From: Propionibacteriaceae bacterium
GTDB lineage: Bacteria > Actinomycetota > Actinomycetes > Propionibacteriales > Propionibacteriaceae
Assembly: GCA_031271975.1 (NCBI GenBank)
Contig: JAISUR010000004.1
Span: forward strand, 62,001 to 126,000
DNA: 64,000 nucleotides
Direction: 5' to 3'
The translations under genes were made by a program, and so were the position numbers. A model generated the notes under the pieces. That model made no database searches. It worked only from the letters and a program-made list of their open reading frames with translations, and was not told the DNA's origin. Positions 61,301 through 64,000 of this stretch are shown here, in pieces (within the stretch, counting starts at the first letter, position 1; each line of letters opens with the position of its first letter).

Positions 61301-64000
61301 TCTGCGGCTGGGCGCGCAGGCGGACGACACGTCGCTGGTCACCGAGGACTACACCTACGCGTTGACCAACGTGACGCCGAACTCCGACTCGCTGCGGCCG
61401 ACGACGGACGACACCCCGGTGTGGTCTTCGTCGATCCACACGCCGACGGGCGCCGCCTCGCCGCGCGCGGTGGTTATCACCTCGTCCGGCAACGACGACA
61501 CGGTCATCGACGAGGACAACACGTCCTGCTTCGACACCGTCAGCGGCAGCGCGGTCAGCTTCACCGCTGACAAGGACGCTGGCACCGTCACCGTCGCCGA
61601 CCTGGCGGACGGCAACGACGTAACCTGCCTCATCGCCTACACGGCCGCCGCCGAGCCGCCCACCGTCGAGTTGGACGACCCGACAGTCGAAGGCCCGGTC
61701 ACCGGCACCGTCACCGACGAGAACGGCGACCCGATCTCGGGCGCGCCGGTCACCGTCACCGACGAAGACGACAATGTGCTCTGCACCGCGACGACAAACG
61801 CCTCCGGCGAGTTCTCCTGCCAGCCGAACCGCGATCTGGAGCCGGGTGAGGACATCACCGCCACGGCGACCGATCCCGACACCGGCCTGGAAGGCTCCGA
61901 CACCAAGCCGGTCATCGACCAGCTCGAAGTCGAAGTAGACGAGCCGCTGCAGGAAGGCACCACCGGCCCGATCACCGGCACCGTCACCGATCCCGACGGC
62001 GACCCGGTCTCCGGCGCTGACGTGACCGTCACCGATGCGGACGACAACGTGCTCTGCACGACGACCACCGCCGCCGACGGCACCTTCTCCTGCAACTCGA
62101 ACCGGCCGCTGGAAGACGGCGAGACGATCACGGCCAAGGCTGAGGATCCCGCAACCGGCAACACGGGTGAGGACGACGCCACCGTCGGTCCGGGCCTGGG
62201 CGTCGAAATCGACGAGCCGCAGTACAAGGACGCCCCGGTATCCGGCACCGTGACCGATCCGAGCGGCGACCCGGTCGAAGGCGCCGACGTTACCGTCAAG
62301 GACGCCGACGACAACGTGCTGTGCACCGCGACGACGGCAGCCGACGGCACTTGGTCTTGCCAGCCGAGCCGCGAGTTGGAGCCGGGCGAAGAGATCACCG
62401 CCGAAGCTGAAGATCCCGACACTGGCCTGACCGGCGAGGACGACGCGACCGTGGAGGATCCGCTGGGCGTCACCATCGACGATCCGAAGGCCGGCGACGA
62501 GGTCATCACCGGCACGGTCACCGACGAGAACGGCGATCCGGTTTCCGGAGCCGAGGTGACCATCACCGACGAGGACGACAACGTGCTCTGCACGGCGACC
62601 ACGGCCGCCGACGGCAGCTACGAGTGCAACTCCAGCCGCCCGCTCGAAGAGGACGAGACGATCACGGCCAAGGCCGAGGATCCCGTCACTGGCAACACGG
62701 GTGAGGACGATGCGACCGTCGGCCCGCCGGCCGACCTGACCGTCGAAATCGACGAGCCGCAGTACAAGGACGCGCCGGTCACCGGCACCGTCACCGACGA
62801 GAACGGCGACCCGGTCGACGGCGCCGACGTCGAGGTGAAGGACGCGGACGACAACGTGCTGTGCACCACGACGACGGCCTCCGACGGCACCTTCTCCTGC
62901 CAGCCGAGCCGTCCGCTGGAGCCGGGTGAGACGATCACCGCCGAGGCGACTGATCCGGACACCGGCGCGACCGGTGAAGACGACGCGACTGTCGCCGATC
63001 CGCTTGAGGTCACCGTCGACGAGCCGCTGGCCGCTGGCGACACGGAAGTCTCCGGCACGGTCACCGACCCCGACGGCAACCCCGTCGCGAACGCTGACGT
63101 GACGGTCACCGACGAGGACGACAACGTGCTTTGCACGACGACCACCGACGCCACCGGCGCCTTCACCTGCACCACCAGCCGCCCGCTGGAAGAAGGCGAG
63201 ACTGTCACTGCTTCGGCTGAGGATCCCGCCACCGGCAACACCGGCGAGGACGATGCCACCGTTGGCGAAGATCCGTGTGTCGCCGCGGGTAACTGCGTGA
63301 ACGTCGAGGTCGACGAGCCGTTGACGAAGGACGGCCCGGTCACCGGCACCGTCACTGATGAGAACGGCGACCCGCTGGCCGATGCGCCGGTCACGGTCAC
63401 CGACTCCGACGGCAACGAGCTTTGCTCGACGACGACCGCGTCCGATGGCACGTTCTCTTGCCAGCCGAGCCGCGACCTGGAACCGGGTGAGACGATCACC
63501 GCTGAGGCGACCGATCCGGATACCGGCCAGACCGGTTCTGACGACGCGACCGCGCCGTCCGGCCCGGATGTGGCCCTCGACTCGCCAGCCGCCGGCTCTG
63601 ATCCGATCACCGGCACGGTGACCGATCCGGAAACCGGCGATCCGATTTCCGGTGCGCCGGTTGTGGTAACCGACGACGAGGGCAATGAGTTGTGCTCGAC
63701 GACGACGGCCGCTGATGGCACGTTCTCGTGCACGCCGAACCGTCCGCTCGAAGACGGCGAGACCATCACGGCCACGGCCACCGATCCGGACACCGGATTC
63801 GAAGGCACGGATGAGGCTGAAGTTGGCGAGCCGGCCTGCGCCGCGACCAACACCTGCGTGAACGTCGAGGTCGACGAGCCGCTGACGAAGGACGGCCCGG
63901 TCACCGGTACCGTCACCGACGAGAACGGCGACCCGATCGCGGATGCTCCGGTTGTTGTGACCGACTCGGAGGGCAACGAGCTTTGCTCGACGACCACCGC
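58344..64000 (+). CDS. Giant secreted repeat protein with SdrD B-like and tandem Ig-like domains, partial at window end
   Basis: The first 1885 codons of an open frame that runs off the window. Residues 1-45 form a Sec signal peptide (KLRKRLWK, hydrophobic core, cleavage after ASA). A unique head of about 550 residues follows, with Trp/Tyr/Gly-rich strands and Cys pairs. A Cna-B/SdrD B-like domain comes next (VVEGYVWDDVNADGN, about 598-690). A GEVEDYQV motif lies near 973. From 1105 there are eight full and one cut Ig-like repeats of 88-96 residues. Acidic composition fits an extracellular adhesin or stalk. A wall-anchor motif, if any, lies beyond the window. AGGAGGA precedes ATG 58344. Confidence 0.9.
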   Translation, partial: MSSAVQNAARYDKLRKRLWKPFAAAATFAMVASTFAGLSTQMASAITPTNQAGTYGIWAPYYASSYSDKGTNYRATGIDFGGYEHSRLWVAGFGSDNTGNGATNTEDITLDDDANSLVVGVWGGYFETSDTSDNYADITSARPIAAWGWWNTRDTADGYASGTTTIPLFGNNLNRTDSPNGHADARKQGGTLAVDGGLYSGQAGYVGNGPAAYFTSVDDGGGSDKNPYDRDGNHAPSASVITASGLASSKTGGSNDCVEDTNGRTDKSGAWWFLVTEVRGSVGETGSYTYSSASDRANAFWIPSSNMAAMKGAAPAVGYRCIGTHDLAEQQGWSGAEVYQRTGEIFFINDRGVNLVSYGRGYFGLNTCDDGSNSKNAAGISCDKNKLRIMAYNPSNGDWRLSGPMLPEEAADSIFHQGEDPENAGDLAFDSRGNIYTLMEGKAPAPGYGMTNGESEWWRAGDVPDGSLHIYLVRFKQGAHNGNWTYHIIQRFEASPSADADTKEAWGTGSTPVSTSGRKNLKNWEAFAFFNGSIYGATVTKPNGDNDVLTRASLGNGFAYPVENPERPGTDTYGRDPSRRGGITNNLNNIRDIASTQVAHVVEGYVWDDVNADGNITADEKALPQRSIDVALYRELGDGTWELQGTRQTDHNGYYEFLTAGNGKYHVRVDHPVINGVNAVQTWASAGDQGPDPLNPGSMITVDNVVTAHCYDSATDTSVEITSSGACEGNIKMPYKEPDSPVNQMADPDPLAIVSGMPDKTPIYSTINIISNDTEPEVDFGITASTTWGDAKNPPFNTTIAQNGARTVQGIAEALYLGDSYGKYTDGVNDTNAAAHTTDDGITWLPALQNGQALQNATLVAGKMYNVSAKVQGYITDATVKGWLSGPGATSMADATADFSATRSGTSATGTLTMPSYSGSGTVPVQARFVAYPTVENISQPDNTGNQYQSTARTYVSANDSAQPDTNYFTTPGEVEDYQVQMAAAILRLGAQADDTSLVTEDYTYALTNVTPNSDSLRPTTDDTPVWSSSIHTPTGAASPRAVVITSSGNDDTVIDEDNTSCFDTVSGSAVSFTADKDAGTVTVADLADGNDVTCLIAYTAAAEPPTVELDDPTVEGPVTGTVTDENGDPISGAPVTVTDEDDNVLCTATTNASGEFSCQPNRDLEPGEDITATATDPDTGLEGSDTKPVIDQLEVEVDEPLQEGTTGPITGTVTDPDGDPVSGADVTVTDADDNVLCTTTTAADGTFSCNSNRPLEDGETITAKAEDPATGNTGEDDATVGPGLGVEIDEPQYKDAPVSGTVTDPSGDPVEGADVTVKDADDNVLCTATTAADGTWSCQPSRELEPGEEITAEAEDPDTGLTGEDDATVEDPLGVTIDDPKAGDEVITGTVTDENGDPVSGAEVTITDEDDNVLCTATTAADGSYECNSSRPLEEDETITAKAEDPVTGNTGEDDATVGPPADLTVEIDEPQYKDAPVTGTVTDENGDPVDGADVEVKDADDNVLCTTTTASDGTFSCQPSRPLEPGETITAEATDPDTGATGEDDATVADPLEVTVDEPLAAGDTEVSGTVTDPDGNPVANADVTVTDEDDNVLCTTTTDATGAFTCTTSRPLEEGETVTASAEDPATGNTGEDDATVGEDPCVAAGNCVNVEVDEPLTKDGPVTGTVTDENGDPLADAPVTVTDSDGNELCSTTTASDGTFSCQPSRDLEPGETITAEATDPDTGQTGSDDATAPSGPDVALDSPAAGSDPITGTVTDPETGDPISGAPVVVTDDEGNELCSTTTAADGTFSCTPNRPLEDGETITATATDPDTGFEGTDEAEVGEPACAATNTCVNVEVDEPLTKDGPVTGTVTDENGDPIADAPVVVTDSEGNELCSTTT
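61656..64000 (+). repeat. Tandem Ig-like domain repeats (8 full plus partial)
   Basis: Units have the pattern V(S/T)GTVTD..GDP(V/I)xxAxVxVxD, DDNVLC or GNELC, then TFSC, RPLExGETITA and DPxTG. They start near 61656, 61923, 62196 and at about 270 bp steps after that. Every unit has one Cys-x11-Cys pair. The last units also carry an extra Cys-x5-Cys between domains (near 63275 and 63836). DNA identity between units is high, which favours copy-number change by recombination. Confidence 0.9.

Noticed and set aside
58455..63997. Very long open frames on the minus strand (994, 321 and 459 codons) opposite the surface gene
   Set aside because: They mirror the codon pattern of the plus-strand repeats (GAC, ACC, GTC read backwards). 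They have no start signals and their translations are low-complexity Ser/Val/Thr. The plus frame has a ribosome binding site, a signal peptide and domain motifs.

Overview
This is a 64 kb stretch of a high-GC Gram-positive chromosome, almost certainly a member of the Actinomycetia. The lineage call rests on several genes: a CsoR-type copper repressor, a homologue of the mycothiol-dependent reductase Rv2466c, a DUF3097 protein, a fused CydDC exporter, an EspC-like protein followed by a putative metallopeptidase, a type-2 IleRS, and the dnaX-ybaB-recR block. A 2-hydroxyacyl-CoA dehydratase activase, a tyrosine phenol-lyase-like enzyme and a very large repeat-rich surface protein suggest a facultatively or strictly anaerobic, possibly host- or biofilm-associated organism. 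The genus cannot be fixed from the sequence.

Layout. (1) 1-5133, plus strand: an unassigned catabolic operon with an amidohydrolase-like protein, SMP-30 lactonase-like and NHL beta-propellers, NIPSNAP, an enolase-superfamily enzyme and an NTF2-like protein. Two consensus promoters drive it. (2) 5150-9666: dnaB (minus), a roughly 440 bp region with a cluster of DnaA-box-like sites, then the copper operon csoR-copZ-copA with a perfect CsoR operator. (3) 9684-22246, minus strand: a translationally coupled trio (EspC-like protein, HEVGH metallopeptidase, membrane-anchored protein); an aldehyde dehydrogenase-SDR fusion; cydDC; pxpBC-pxpA for 5-oxoproline cleavage; an aldo/keto reductase; and a GntR/UTRA regulator. 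(4) 22897-34197, plus strand: a 13-gene carbohydrate cluster with an RpiB-type isomerase, split transketolase, DeoC-like aldolase, phosphatase, FGGY kinase, aldo/keto reductase, glycerol dehydrogenase, DhaL, DhaK, LsrF-like aldolase, small membrane protein and VOC protein, closed by a UUCG terminator. (5) 34391-43349, minus strand: dnaX-ybaB-recR-HAD-ileS-sorC-adenine methylase, which looks like one long transcription unit. (6) 43560-48533: ahpC-ahpF, a membrane spermidine-synthase-like protein, SRP RNA and tRNA-Ser(GGA) transcribed divergently, and a DUF1801 protein. (7) 48579-51113: a scarred region with a YoeB toxin whose YefM antitoxin is cut to a C-terminal stub, a truncated Rpn-type nuclease, and two copies of a 35 bp repeat near the two broken genes. 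(8) 51141-64000: an alpha/beta hydrolase, the 1414-residue activase, the TPL-like enzyme, and the first 1885 codons of the surface protein, which runs off the window.

A family of palindromic repeats is scattered through the window. The full element is 113 bp and can fold as a row of five hairpins. Full or partial copies lie at 12281, 13277 (inside a coding sequence), 22321-22808 (several), 28235, 34270 and 45700.

The most interesting leads are: the transketolase/dihydroxyacetone-kinase cluster with no recognisable transporter; the coupled EspC-metallopeptidase-membrane protein trio; the ALDH-SDR fusion whose linker contains a copy of the dispersed repeat; the IleRS with a swapped GXHH signature; the DnaA-box cluster; the five-hairpin element; and the surface protein with a conserved Cx11C pair in each repeat.
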